Of a DNA stretch of 26,605 nt, positions 1-6,024 are shown piece after piece (position 1 is the stretch's first letter; the number at the start of each line of letters is the position of its first letter). A program made the position numbers and the translations under genes. Source of the DNA: a virus. The notes below the pieces were generated by a model. It did no database searches. It was not told where the DNA came from and saw nothing but the letters and a program-made list of their open reading frames with translations. The stretch lies in the IMG/VR virus record IMGVR_UViG_3300023301_000081, positions 1 through 26,605 of that record. One strand, written 5' to 3'.

Positions 1-1218
1 GATCTCTAATTTTGTAGCCTCTCGATCTACCAGCTCTATAAATAACTCTATATCCTCTTTTTGCGCCCAGGTTAAAACCTCCTCAAAATTATTTTTGTCT
101 ATTAGGGAGGCGTCTACTTTCAATATTTTTAAATCCTTTAGCGTAGAGGCTCCTATTTTCATACCAGCGATTAACTGAGCGGCTGTATTAATTTGGTTTT
201 TGTCAAATGGTAAACCGTTATATAAAAAACGCTCCTCCTCCGTATCGTAGGACAGGCCGTCTACAGATATTAACTCAGAGATCCGTTTAGATTTTTTAGC
301 CCTTAGATCCTCTATATTTTTATTATTATCCTCTATATTTTTCTCCAGGATCTCTATAGCCTCCTCCTGTTTTTTAGCTACTTTGGCTAGGGCTACTTTT
401 TTGTTAATTTCGGACACGTTGTCTAACGAGTCCTCCAGGGATTTAAAGGCTATAATATCTAGAGGCGTATTAATTGGATCTTTTATCCAGGCGTTACCGT
501 CTAAAATTTCGCGCTCTTTAATCATTAACTCTCCTTGTAGATCAGCTATTTTATTTTTTATATCTAAAACGTCTACTCCGCGCTCATTAACGCCATTTTG
601 TACTTTACTATAATTGTTATCCTTTTCGCGCTCGGAGGCTATCTTTTTAGACAGCTCTACGACGTTTACCTCCTCTTTGTTTAGATCTTCTTTATCGTAG
701 TAGTCTAATGTAGCCTCCAGGGTTTTTAATTCTTTTTTGTCAAATTTTCTAGAGTCCTCATTTTCTAGGATCTCAGTATCCAGGTCCGAAAAATCCGCAC
801 CCATAATTTTACTAAAATATTTTAGCTGTTCGTTGTTAGATTTGCTAAAAAACTCATCTATATTAAAATTTAGGATCCCTATTTTATCCTCCATAAAAGA
901 CCTGGGAGCCTTTACAAATTTATCCGTTTCCGTAGTAGCTAATTTATTTTCTACCTCAAAAACAACCGGTTTACCGTTAGTAAATTTAGTCCGGGCTATG
1001 TAGTCCCCTAGATCTATCTCTATTAATCCTTTTTTAGCGCCGCTAGTTACTGGTTTTGGAGGGAGATTTTTACCGGTTACGCCAAGCCAAACAGCCTGTA
1101 TAAAAGAGCTTTTGCCAGTACCGTTTCCTCCTATTAAATAAATATTTTTACCTCTAGCGTCTCCTTTAAAAGCCTCTATAGACTTAAAATTTTTTATATT
1201 TATACTTTCGATTTTCAT
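1..1218 (-). CDS. AAA-family ATPase, SMC/RecF-like (partial, C-terminus beyond left edge)
   Basis: An open frame of 406 codons runs from an ATG at 1218 leftwards to the window edge without a stop, so the C-terminal end is missing. The N-terminus (MKIESINIKNFKSIEAF) is typical of SMC/RecF/RecN-like ATPases and leads into a Walker A motif, GGNGTGKSS, at residues 30-38. The middle (about residues 160-320) is charged, rich in Glu, Lys and Asn, and likely coiled coil. Near the visible end, 'EDIELFIELVDREATKLEI' resembles the Walker B/D-loop stretch that closes such phage ATPases, so probably little is missing. Proteins of this kind often sit beside phage ssDNA-binding or annealing proteins and act in recombination or replication; here the upstream neighbour is a probable SSB. 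It is the last visible gene of the leftward early operon. The family call is good; the exact role is inferred. Confidence 0.85.
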   Translation of the reverse strand, partial: MKIESINIKNFKSIEAFKGDARGKNIYLIGGNGTGKSSFIQAVWLGVTGKNLPPKPVTSGAKKGLIEIDLGDYIARTKFTNGKPVVFEVENKLATTETDKFVKAPRSFMEDKIGILNFNIDEFFSKSNNEQLKYFSKIMGADFSDLDTEILENEDSRKFDKKELKTLEATLDYYDKEDLNKEEVNVVELSKKIASEREKDNNYSKVQNGVNERGVDVLDIKNKIADLQGELMIKEREILDGNAWIKDPINTPLDIIAFKSLEDSLDNVSEINKKVALAKVAKKQEEAIEILEKNIEDNNKNIEDLRAKKSKRISELISVDGLSYDTEEERFLYNGLPFDKNQINTAAQLIAGMKIGASTLKDLKILKVDASLIDKNNFEEVLTWAQKEDIELFIELVDREATKLEI

Positions 1219-1237
1219 AATACTAAATTTTTTGGTT

Positions 1238-1306
1238 AAATAAAAGCGCCTGGAGTTTTCGATTTCAGCAACTATTTATAATTTTTATATTTAGTCATCC
1301 AGGCGC
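1238..1306 (-). terminator. Terminator-like hairpin/attenuator between the SSB and ATPase genes
   Basis: A perfect 9-bp G+C-rich inverted repeat lies at 1298-1306 and 1246-1254 (on the minus strand, GCGCCTGGA and TCCAGGCGC), with a 43-nt loop. On the minus strand it is followed at once by TTTTATTTA, as in an intrinsic terminator. It sits in the 100-nt gap between two co-directional genes, so it probably lowers transcription into the ATPase gene rather than ending the operon. The loop holds a tiny frame (1298-1272, MTKYKNYK and stop) whose ATG overlaps the stem. The long loop makes this less certain than a classical terminator. Confidence 0.5.
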
Positions 1307-1318
1307 CTAGTTATTTGT

Positions 1319-1963
1319 TTAAAATGGTAGTTTTTTAGCTACTAGAGCTCCGTCTACCTCAGTAAATCCGGCCGGAATATCGTCTCCTTTAGCCCAGTTA
1401 TCTGGAGTTACTACTTTTTTAGTCTCTTTAGCTGGCTCCGTAGATTTTGGAGAGCCGGCGCTATTCAAAAAAGGATTTCCATTTTCTACCAATAGGTTAT
1501 TTAATTCTATAGGAGTCTCTAAAAAAGCGTCTATAATTACCTGTCCTGGTGCCTTTTTAGGTTTTGCTATCATGGAGTATTCCGTATCCATTCCAGAGCC
1601 TTTTTTATGGATTACAATATCATAGTGTTTAGGGTGTCCCCAGTCCTCATCATCCGCGTGTTTATATAAAGAGGATATAACGTTTTGTTTATCCAATTCT
1701 AAAACCTCTACAGCCTCCGTTTGGTAATTCCAAACTACTAGCGCCCATGCGTGTTTAACAGAGTCTTTTTGTCCCGGCCCTTTGGCTGGTTTATTATCCC
1801 GGTCAAATTTTACGCGGCTAGGCTTGCCGTCGGCCCAGATTAACCACATCATTAATGGACTGGATAAAATCCTAAATTTATTATCTCCAGGCTCTAGTTT
1901 TGTAAATCCTCCTCCGTTTACTGGAGGCTCGTAGCCGTTAGGCAAAAATGCGTTTTCACTCAT
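1319..1963 (-). CDS. Probable phage single-stranded DNA-binding protein
   Basis: This is a 214-residue protein. Residues about 70-135 show the pattern of phage OB-fold ssDNA-binding proteins: 'AWALVVWNYQTEAVEVLEL', then 'DDEDWGHPKHYDIVIHKKGSG' and 'DTEYSMIAKPKKAP'. In such proteins, aromatic residues (W73, W78, Y80, W108, Y114) and the DW-G-YD-I-G-G-Y run line the DNA-binding face. The C-terminal third (residues about 165-214) is Pro/Lys/Thr-rich and low in complexity. It ends in KKLPF, which recalls the PF tip of bacterial SSB but lacks the acidic run before it. Second gene of the leftward operon, 34 nt after the previous stop. It likely coats ssDNA during replication and recombination. Called by pattern, not by search; a related recombination protein is possible. 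Confidence 0.6.
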   Translation of the reverse strand: MSENAFLPNGYEPPVNGGGFTKLEPGDNKFRILSSPLMMWLIWADGKPSRVKFDRDNKPAKGPGQKDSVKHAWALVVWNYQTEAVEVLELDKQNVISSLYKHADDEDWGHPKHYDIVIHKKGSGMDTEYSMIAKPKKAPGQVIIDAFLETPIELNNLLVENGNPFLNSAGSPKSTEPAKETKKVVTPDNWAKGDDIPAGFTEVDGALVAKKLPF

Positions 1964-1997
1964 AATAGAAATGTTAAAAATTAATTATTATTATTAT

Positions 1998-2222
1998 TTA
2001 TTTGATTAATAGATTAACTAGTTTTTCTAGTCGCTCCGTCAGATCCTGATCTACAGTCCTAATTTGTAGGACATTATTTAACTTAGACTTATTTTTATTA
2101 GTCTCCGGAAAATCCTTTTTAAAATAGTGGAAAAATAAGGAGGTAACGCCGCTTTTAGGGAGGTCCCTTTTAGCGTCTAAAACTCTCCTCTTTAAATCCT
2201 CGTTACTAGGTTTTAATTTCAT
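1998..2222 (-). CDS. Small basic protein, first gene of the leftward early operon; possible regulator
   Basis: A 74-residue basic protein starting MKLKPSNEDLKRRV, mostly predicted helical. An in-frame ATG at 2255 would add 11 residues, but it lies upstream of the -7 promoter element (2243-2250) and so outside the likely transcript. The start at 2222 is therefore preferred. The segment 'LPKSGVTSLFFHYFKKDFP' and the final helix (LTERLEKLVNLLIK) could form a small DNA-binding or dimerising fold, but I recognise no catalytic motif. It is the gene nearest the operator-like sequence at 2266-2296, the usual place for an autoregulator; this is inference only. No function can be assigned. Confidence 0.7.
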   Translation of the reverse strand: MKLKPSNEDLKRRVLDAKRDLPKSGVTSLFFHYFKKDFPETNKNKSKLNNVLQIRTVDQDLTERLEKLVNLLIK

Positions 2223-2242
2223 AATTTTATAATTTGTTACTG

Positions 2243-2273
2243 CAAATATAAACATTTATTTTAAATATACAAA
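2243..2273 (-). promoter_or_regulatory. Early leftward promoter, Bacteroidota type
   Basis: On the minus strand, a -33 element TTTG (2273-2270) is followed after exactly 19 nt by TATATTTG (2250-2243), which fits the Bacteroidota -7 consensus TAnnTTTG. Transcription should start near 2236-2240, shortly before the ATG at 2222. It drives the small protein, SSB and ATPase genes. Confidence 0.75.
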
Positions 2274-2296
2274 AAAAATGTACAAAATTTTGATAC
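2266..2296. promoter_or_regulatory. Candidate operator between divergent early promoters
   Basis: The divergent promoters share a block with half-sites TACAAAA at 2268-2274 and 2281-2287, and TTTTG(A)TA at 2288-2295. The last two form a near-palindrome (TACAAAATTTTGATA) over the forward -33 element, while the first overlaps the leftward -33 element. A protein bound here could control both early operons. A close copy lies at 4744-4758 over another early promoter, which argues against chance, although part of the match is promoter sequence itself. Confidence 0.45.
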
Positions 2297-2318
2297 TAAA
2301 TAAATTTAACTATCTTTG
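2288..2318 (+). promoter_or_regulatory. Early rightward promoter, Bacteroidota type
   Basis: TTTTG at 2288-2292 and TATCTTTG at 2311-2318 are separated by 18 nt, matching the Bacteroidota TTG / TAnnTTTG arrangement. Transcription would start near 2325 and first meet the ATG at 2352. It drives the tiny membrane protein and helicase genes. Confidence 0.75.
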
Positions 2319-2351
2319 TACTATAATTACAAACCAATAAATATTTATATT

Positions 2352-2444
2352 ATGATTTACATTCCTTATATTATCTTTGGATCTCTAGTAGTATCCTTTT
2401 TAATTACGATTATTTTGTTAGCTATTAATTTTATAAAAAAATGA
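2352..2444 (+). CDS. Tiny single-pass membrane protein (30 aa)
   Basis: The first ATG after the rightward early promoter opens a 30-residue frame: MIYIPYIIFGSLVVSFLITI, then a further hydrophobic stretch ending NFIKK. It is almost wholly one transmembrane segment with a basic C-terminal tail, so the N-terminus is probably outside and the tail in the cytoplasm. Its TGA overlaps the ATG of the helicase gene (ATGA at 2441-2444), which suggests translational coupling. It could be a true membrane peptide, for example a host-takeover or exclusion protein, or mainly a leader that loads ribosomes for the helicase. No homologue is recognised. Confidence 0.6.
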   Translation: MIYIPYIIFGSLVVSFLITIILLAINFIKK

Positions 2445-3931
2445 GCGCCTTTAAACTTAGGCCCTACCAGGTAGAGTCTAAAACCAATATCCGGAGCTTA
2501 TTTACTAAGGATCAAAAAAGAGTTATATTATGTAGCCCTACAGGATCCGGGAAAACTGTAACCTTTGCGGATATAGCTAGAGAGAGCGTTAAAAATGGAT
2601 TTAAGGTCCTAATAGTTGTAGATCGTAAAGAGCTACTAGACCAGGCCAGAGAAAAATTAATTTCCTACGGATTAAATCCCTCTATTATAACCGCTGGGAG
2701 GACTGGGCGTTTACGTAATGAGTCCTATATAGCAACGGTACAAACGTTAGTAAAAAGAGACGCGCCTCTGGTAGATCTTATTATAATAGATGAGGCTCAT
2801 AAGCAAATATTTGATAAAGTTTTAGATAAACCGGAGTATAAAAATGTTTTTGTAATTGGAGCTACAGCTACTCCAAAGCGTACCGGCCGGATGACTCAGT
2901 TAAGTAGTATCTATAATGAGATCGTAGAGACTGTTAAAATAGATAATTTAATCCAGGAGGGCTATTTAGTCCCGGCCATTACTTACGGAGCTAAAGTAGA
3001 TACCTCCAAAATTAAAATAAAGCGCGGAGATTTTGATATACAGGAGCTTTACAAAGCATTTGACAAACAGCAACTATACGCCGGAGTAGTAGATAAATAT
3101 AATAAATTTGCCAAGGGCTCTAAAACTGTTTGTTTTAATATAAATGTAGAGCACTCTAAAAAAGTCACCGCCGCGTTTAACGCCTCCGGAGTTTCCGCTA
3201 TGCACCTAGACGGAAAAACGCCAAAAGCGGAGAGGGAGCGGATCCTAAAAAGTTTTAAAGCCGGATATTTTAAAGTCCTTTGTAACGTGGACGTATTAAC
3301 GGCCGGCTATGATGAGTGGACCATAGAGACTATAATAGTAAACCTAGCTACAAAGTCTCTAACTAAATGGTTACAAATGAACGGCCGCGGCTCCAGGATA
3401 ACGCCGGAAATATTTAAAGGTAAAGCCGGATATTTACAAAAAGAACATTTTAATATTATTGACATGGGAGGAAACGTTTTTAACTTGGGATTTTGGGAGG
3501 CGGATAGGGAGTATAGCTTAACGCATAAAGTTAAAGCTACCATAGATCCGGCGCCTGTCAAAATTTGCGCGGAGGATGTTTTAGATATAAATAATATTAA
3601 AGGATGCGGAGCTCTAGTACATTTATCCTCTCCTATTTGTAAATATTGCGGATATATATTTCCTAAAGTAATTAAAAAGGAGGTAGAGGCGGAGTTTATA
3701 CAGTTAGAAAATAATCAGTATTTACCTCCGGAGTTAGTAGATAGGTCCTGGGGATCTATGAGTATCTCAGAGCTAGAGGAGGTCCGTAAAATTAAAGGAT
3801 ATAAAACCGGCTGGATAGTTAGACATATCTTATTATCCAATCATTTAGAGTTAATAGACTACGCTAGATTTAAAGAGTATAAATCCGCGGCTCTTTGGGT
3901 AGAACGTATGGAAGAAATGTATATAAAATAA
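2441..3931 (+). CDS. SF2 DEAD/DEAH-box DNA helicase
   Basis: A 496-residue superfamily 2 helicase with the motifs in order: LRPYQ (residues 6-10), Walker A SPTGSGKT (32-39), DEAH (117-120), motif III ATAT (141-144), LDGKT (256-260) in the second RecA lobe, and motif VI QMNGRGSR (312-319). It matches the ResIII/UvsW-like phage helicases that use ATP to move on or remodel duplex DNA. Beyond the helicase core, cysteines at 376, 389, 400 and 403, the last two in CKYCGYIF, look like a zinc ribbon. A roughly 85-residue tail follows. It is translated from an ATG overlapping the stop of the tiny membrane gene, and the exonuclease gene follows 17 nt later. Likely role: replication fork or recombination intermediate processing. 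Confidence 0.9.
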   Translation: MSAFKLRPYQVESKTNIRSLFTKDQKRVILCSPTGSGKTVTFADIARESVKNGFKVLIVVDRKELLDQAREKLISYGLNPSIITAGRTGRLRNESYIATVQTLVKRDAPLVDLIIIDEAHKQIFDKVLDKPEYKNVFVIGATATPKRTGRMTQLSSIYNEIVETVKIDNLIQEGYLVPAITYGAKVDTSKIKIKRGDFDIQELYKAFDKQQLYAGVVDKYNKFAKGSKTVCFNINVEHSKKVTAAFNASGVSAMHLDGKTPKAERERILKSFKAGYFKVLCNVDVLTAGYDEWTIETIIVNLATKSLTKWLQMNGRGSRITPEIFKGKAGYLQKEHFNIIDMGGNVFNLGFWEADREYSLTHKVKATIDPAPVKICAEDVLDINNIKGCGALVHLSSPICKYCGYIFPKVIKKEVEAEFIQLENNQYLPPELVDRSWGSMSISELEEVRKIKGYKTGWIVRHILLSNHLELIDYARFKEYKSAALWVERMEEMYIK

Positions 3932-3948
3932 TTTAAAACCAATATATA

Positions 3949-4725
3949 ATGAGACTATTAAGATTAGAAAATATCAATAATATTTTATTTATTGATATAG
4001 AAACCGCGCCACAATGGCAAACGCTAGACGCCGCGCCGGAGTACGTACAAAAAGAATGGATCTATAAATTTAAGTTTAGGGAGGGGGCGCCAAAGCCTCC
4101 GGATCCTAATAACTCTAATAGCGCCCAGGATTTTGTCCAGGATAAATATTATAATTATTTTAAAGAACTATGGACAGCACAAGCTGGATTATTTCCAGAG
4201 TTTTCTAAGGTTATAGTTATCTCCGCCGGATATATGGACGGATATAATTTTAAATTAAAGTCTTACAGCCATGATAAAGAAGCGGATTTATTAAAATCCT
4301 TTAGCGAGGATCTTACCGCTTTTAATAAATATAATAAATACTTAAAACTATGCGCGCATTTTGGTAAAGGTTTTGACTATCCATTTTTAGCAAAGCGCCT
4401 ATTAATACATAGGCAAATTTTACCAGACTTATTAGATTCGTACGGTCTTAAACCCTGGGAGGGAGCTAACCTAGACACTCAGGAGATCTGGAAAATAGGA
4501 GGCTACGGATCCGGAGGGACGCTATCCTCTATAGCCATGGCTTTTGGTATTCCTACGCCTAAAGATGATATAGGAGGAGCGGAGGTAGCCGGCTGTTATT
4601 ATAATGGAGAGCTCCAGCGTATTACTACCTATTGCGAAAAGGACGTATTTACGCTGTTAAATGTTTTTAAAGCTATGAGAGGAGAGGAGTTATTAAAAAA
4701 TGAATGTATACAATTTGTTAATTAA
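3949..4725 (+). CDS. 3'-5' exonuclease related to the PolB exonuclease domain
   Basis: A 258-residue DnaQ-fold (DEDD) nuclease. Exo I is FIDIETAP with D16 and E18; Exo II is AHFGKGFDYPFLAKR with D143; Exo III is YCEKD with Y228 and D232, the Y-x3-D spacing of the DEDDy class. The layout fits the stand-alone 'predicted 3'-5' exonuclease related to PolB' family, which occurs next to phage recombination helicases. No polymerase domain is present. It follows the SF2 helicase by 17 nt, so the pair probably work together in resection or in trimming DNA ends. The acidic residues expected for two-metal catalysis are all visible. Confidence 0.85.
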   Translation: MRLLRLENINNILFIDIETAPQWQTLDAAPEYVQKEWIYKFKFREGAPKPPDPNNSNSAQDFVQDKYYNYFKELWTAQAGLFPEFSKVIVISAGYMDGYNFKLKSYSHDKEADLLKSFSEDLTAFNKYNKYLKLCAHFGKGFDYPFLAKRLLIHRQILPDLLDSYGLKPWEGANLDTQEIWKIGGYGSGGTLSSIAMAFGIPTPKDDIGGAEVAGCYYNGELQRITTYCEKDVFTLLNVFKAMRGEELLKNECIQFVN

Positions 4726-4758
4726 TTTTGTAAAAAATAATTGTACAAAAGTTTTGTA
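4726..4758. promoter_or_regulatory. Second copy of the candidate early operator
   Basis: Three half-sites lie within 33 nt: TTTTGTA (4726-4732), TACAAAA (4744-4750) and TTTTGTA (4752-4758). The last two form a perfect 7-bp inverted repeat with a 1-nt centre. The wider sequence TTGTACAAAAGTTTTGTATA closely matches that at 2279-2295. It covers the -33 element of the promoter for the gene at 4788, so a bound protein would be expected to repress it. Confidence 0.45.
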
Positions 4759-4783
4759 TATCAAAATATTAAGTATATATTTG
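4752..4783 (+). promoter_or_regulatory. Early promoter, Bacteroidota type, with very short leader
   Basis: TTTTG (4752-4756) and TATATTTG (4776-4783) are 19 nt apart, a full match to the Bacteroidota promoter. The next gene begins at 4788, only 4 nt past the -7 element, so the mRNA would be leaderless or nearly so if the usual start distance applies. Confidence 0.75.
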
Positions 4784-4787
4784 AGGT

Positions 4788-4943
4788 ATGAAAATTAAAA
4801 TTAGATTCAAACGCACAAAAGCCAAAGACTACGGATCCGTTATAGAGGAGTTTAAAACGGACCAGGAGTTTAATACCTGGTTAATGGCCCAGTATAAAGA
4901 TGAGACCTATAGAAAAATATTAGATTATAAACAAGTAAATTAA
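4788..4943 (+). CDS. Small hypothetical protein (51 aa)
   Basis: A 51-residue frame directly behind a strong promoter, beginning MKIKIRFKRTKAKDYGSVIE. The N-terminal 15 residues are very basic; the rest contains a likely helix (GSVIEEFKTDQEFNTWLMAQ) and ends YKQVN. The codon choice (GGA, TCC, GAG, TTA, ATA) is that of neighbouring genes, which supports coding. It leads the operon through to at least 5978 and is separated from the next ATG by 6 nt. I recognise no family; size, charge and first position suit a host-takeover or regulatory protein, but that is a guess. Confidence 0.65.
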   Translation: MKIKIRFKRTKAKDYGSVIEEFKTDQEFNTWLMAQYKDETYRKILDYKQVN

Positions 4944-4949
4944 ATAAAA

Positions 4950-5270
4950 ATGAAAGTAGTAAAATCAGAAACAGCCCAGCTAGAGACTGGAGAAAAAGTT
5001 TATTATAGTAACTGGGAGGTTAGACCGGCCGGAGTTAGTAATAAAATATATCCTCCTACAGGATACTCTAAATTTAAAGCGCGTTTAGACGCGTTTAATA
5101 AAGGAGAGTTAAAACAACCGGAGCAAATTTACGGCCTAGCTCAGGCGCTAGATCATATCCAGGAACTAAGGAGATCCGTTAAAGCCGGCAAAAATCCTTT
5201 AGCTAAAGCGGATTTTGAGGTAGTAGAGGTTACTATTATTAAAACCAGCTACAAAACTACCAGGCTATGA
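4950..5270 (+). CDS. Hypothetical early protein (106 aa)
   Basis: A soluble protein of 106 residues with no membrane segment or signal peptide. It has alternating beta-like strands at the start (ETGEKVYYSNWEVRP), a central helix (YGLAQALDHIQELRRSVKAG) and a beta-rich end (ADFEVVEVTIIKTSYKTTR). Its stop overlaps the next start (ATGA at 5267-5270), so the two are probably translated together. The codon style matches surrounding phage genes. I do not recognise a family or active site. Confidence 0.7.
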   Translation: MKVVKSETAQLETGEKVYYSNWEVRPAGVSNKIYPPTGYSKFKARLDAFNKGELKQPEQIYGLAQALDHIQELRRSVKAGKNPLAKADFEVVEVTIIKTSYKTTRL

Positions 5271-5497
5271 CTTACAACTCTAAAATGAACAGTTATCTAG
5301 GTATGCGTTTTTATAACAATAGCCTAGTAGAGGTAACGGAAAGTATTAAAATAGGTAAAACCAGGATCTTTAAAGAGGAAAAACACGCCGAGGCCGTAGA
5401 ATACGCCAGAGAGAGGAGGTCCTATACATACGAGCTCAGAGTCCGTAAAACTAATAAATCTAAAATAGAAAGTTATGGATATGCAGTCCCTAATTAA
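5267..5497 (+). CDS. Hypothetical early protein (76 aa)
   Basis: A 76-residue, basic and Tyr-rich protein (SYLGMRFYNNSLVEVTESIK; YARERRSYTYELRVRKTNKS). It looks like a small beta sheet with one helix. The start is coupled by ATGA overlap to the preceding gene, and its 3' end overlaps the start of the small membrane gene at 5475 by 23 nt. The function is unknown; the high positive charge would allow nucleic-acid binding, but no motif proves it. Confidence 0.65.
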   Translation: MTYNSKMNSYLGMRFYNNSLVEVTESIKIGKTRIFKEEKHAEAVEYARERRSYTYELRVRKTNKSKIESYGYAVPN

Positions 5498-5618
5498 ATC
5501 ACTTAAATACTACGGAGTACTTTTTATTAAAGGAGTACTCCTCATGTATTTAATTATGTTTATTTTATTTGGCCTATTTTTTGGCTTATCTGAATTACTA
5601 ATATATATAAATAATTAA
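5475..5618 (+). CDS. Small membrane protein (47 aa)
   Basis: A 47-residue frame, MDMQSLIKSLKYYGVLFIKG, followed by a strongly hydrophobic segment (VLLMYLIMFILFGLFFGLSE) and the tail LLIYINN. There is one clear transmembrane helix after a positively charged amphipathic start, suggesting a cytoplasmic N-terminus. It overlaps the previous gene by 23 nt in another frame and ends 3 nt before the ATG at 5622. A second ATG at 5481 would shorten it by two residues. The tight packing supports coding. No family is recognised. Confidence 0.55.
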   Translation: MDMQSLIKSLKYYGVLFIKGVLLMYLIMFILFGLFFGLSELLIYINN

Positions 5619-5621
5619 ATT

Positions 5622-5978
5622 ATGACTACCACAACTATTTTTTTAATCGCAGACGCTTTAATATTTTTAATTTTATTATCACTGGTTATTAGAAACGTTT
5701 TAAAAGGCGCAAAGCTAGTAAGATCTATTAACCATTTTAACGAGGTCTCAGGGATCCCAGTATCCGGGACGGAATTTATAGCGGATGTTATTAATTTTGA
5801 ACAAAAATACAGCAAAACTTTAAAACTATCTCCAGCTAGAGAGGATCATTATAAAGAGGAGATAGCTAGACAGATATCTCTAGAGCTTTTAAAAAACGAC
5901 GCTATAAAAATAGAATTTATCTACGGCGTAGAGGAGGATACTATTAAAGCGCGTTTAAAATATATGATAGAGGTATAA
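5622..5978 (+). CDS. Membrane-anchored hypothetical protein (118 aa)
   Basis: The N-terminus (MTTTTIFLIADALIFLILLSLVIRNVLKG) is a single uncleaved transmembrane anchor followed by basic residues, so the remaining roughly 90 residues should be cytoplasmic. That part is charged and mainly helical (AREDHYKEEIARQISLELL; EEDTIKARLKYMIEV). It is the third small membrane protein in the early region and the last gene before the primase. The function is unknown; anchoring a replication or host-modifying activity at the membrane is one possibility. Confidence 0.7.
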   Translation: MTTTTIFLIADALIFLILLSLVIRNVLKGAKLVRSINHFNEVSGIPVSGTEFIADVINFEQKYSKTLKLSPAREDHYKEEIARQISLELLKNDAIKIEFIYGVEEDTIKARLKYMIEV

Positions 5979-5980
5979 TC

Positions 5981-6001
5981 AAAAAAAATAGTATACCTTT
6001 A
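5981..6001 (+). promoter_or_regulatory. A8 / TACNTTTA promoter-like element upstream of the primase gene
   Basis: Eight A's (5981-5988), 5 nt, then TACCTTTA (5994-6001), followed by TAATC and, 24 nt after the element, the ATG at 6025. The same arrangement recurs at 18241-18260 and 18730-18750, each at the start of a gene after an intergenic gap. TACNTTTA resembles the TAnnTTTG -7 box but ends in A, and no -33 TTG is seen. It may be a second phage promoter class or a weak variant of the host promoter. Confidence 0.4.
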
Positions 6002-6024
6002 TAATCCTCTAAAAATTTAGCAAT

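Noticed and set aside
5514-5542. GGAGTACT repeat and the 12-bp palindrome AGGAGTACTCCT
   Set aside because: It falls inside the 47-aa membrane protein gene, where the codons GGA GTA CT(T/C) simply encode Gly-Val-Leu twice. A regulatory role is not needed to explain it.
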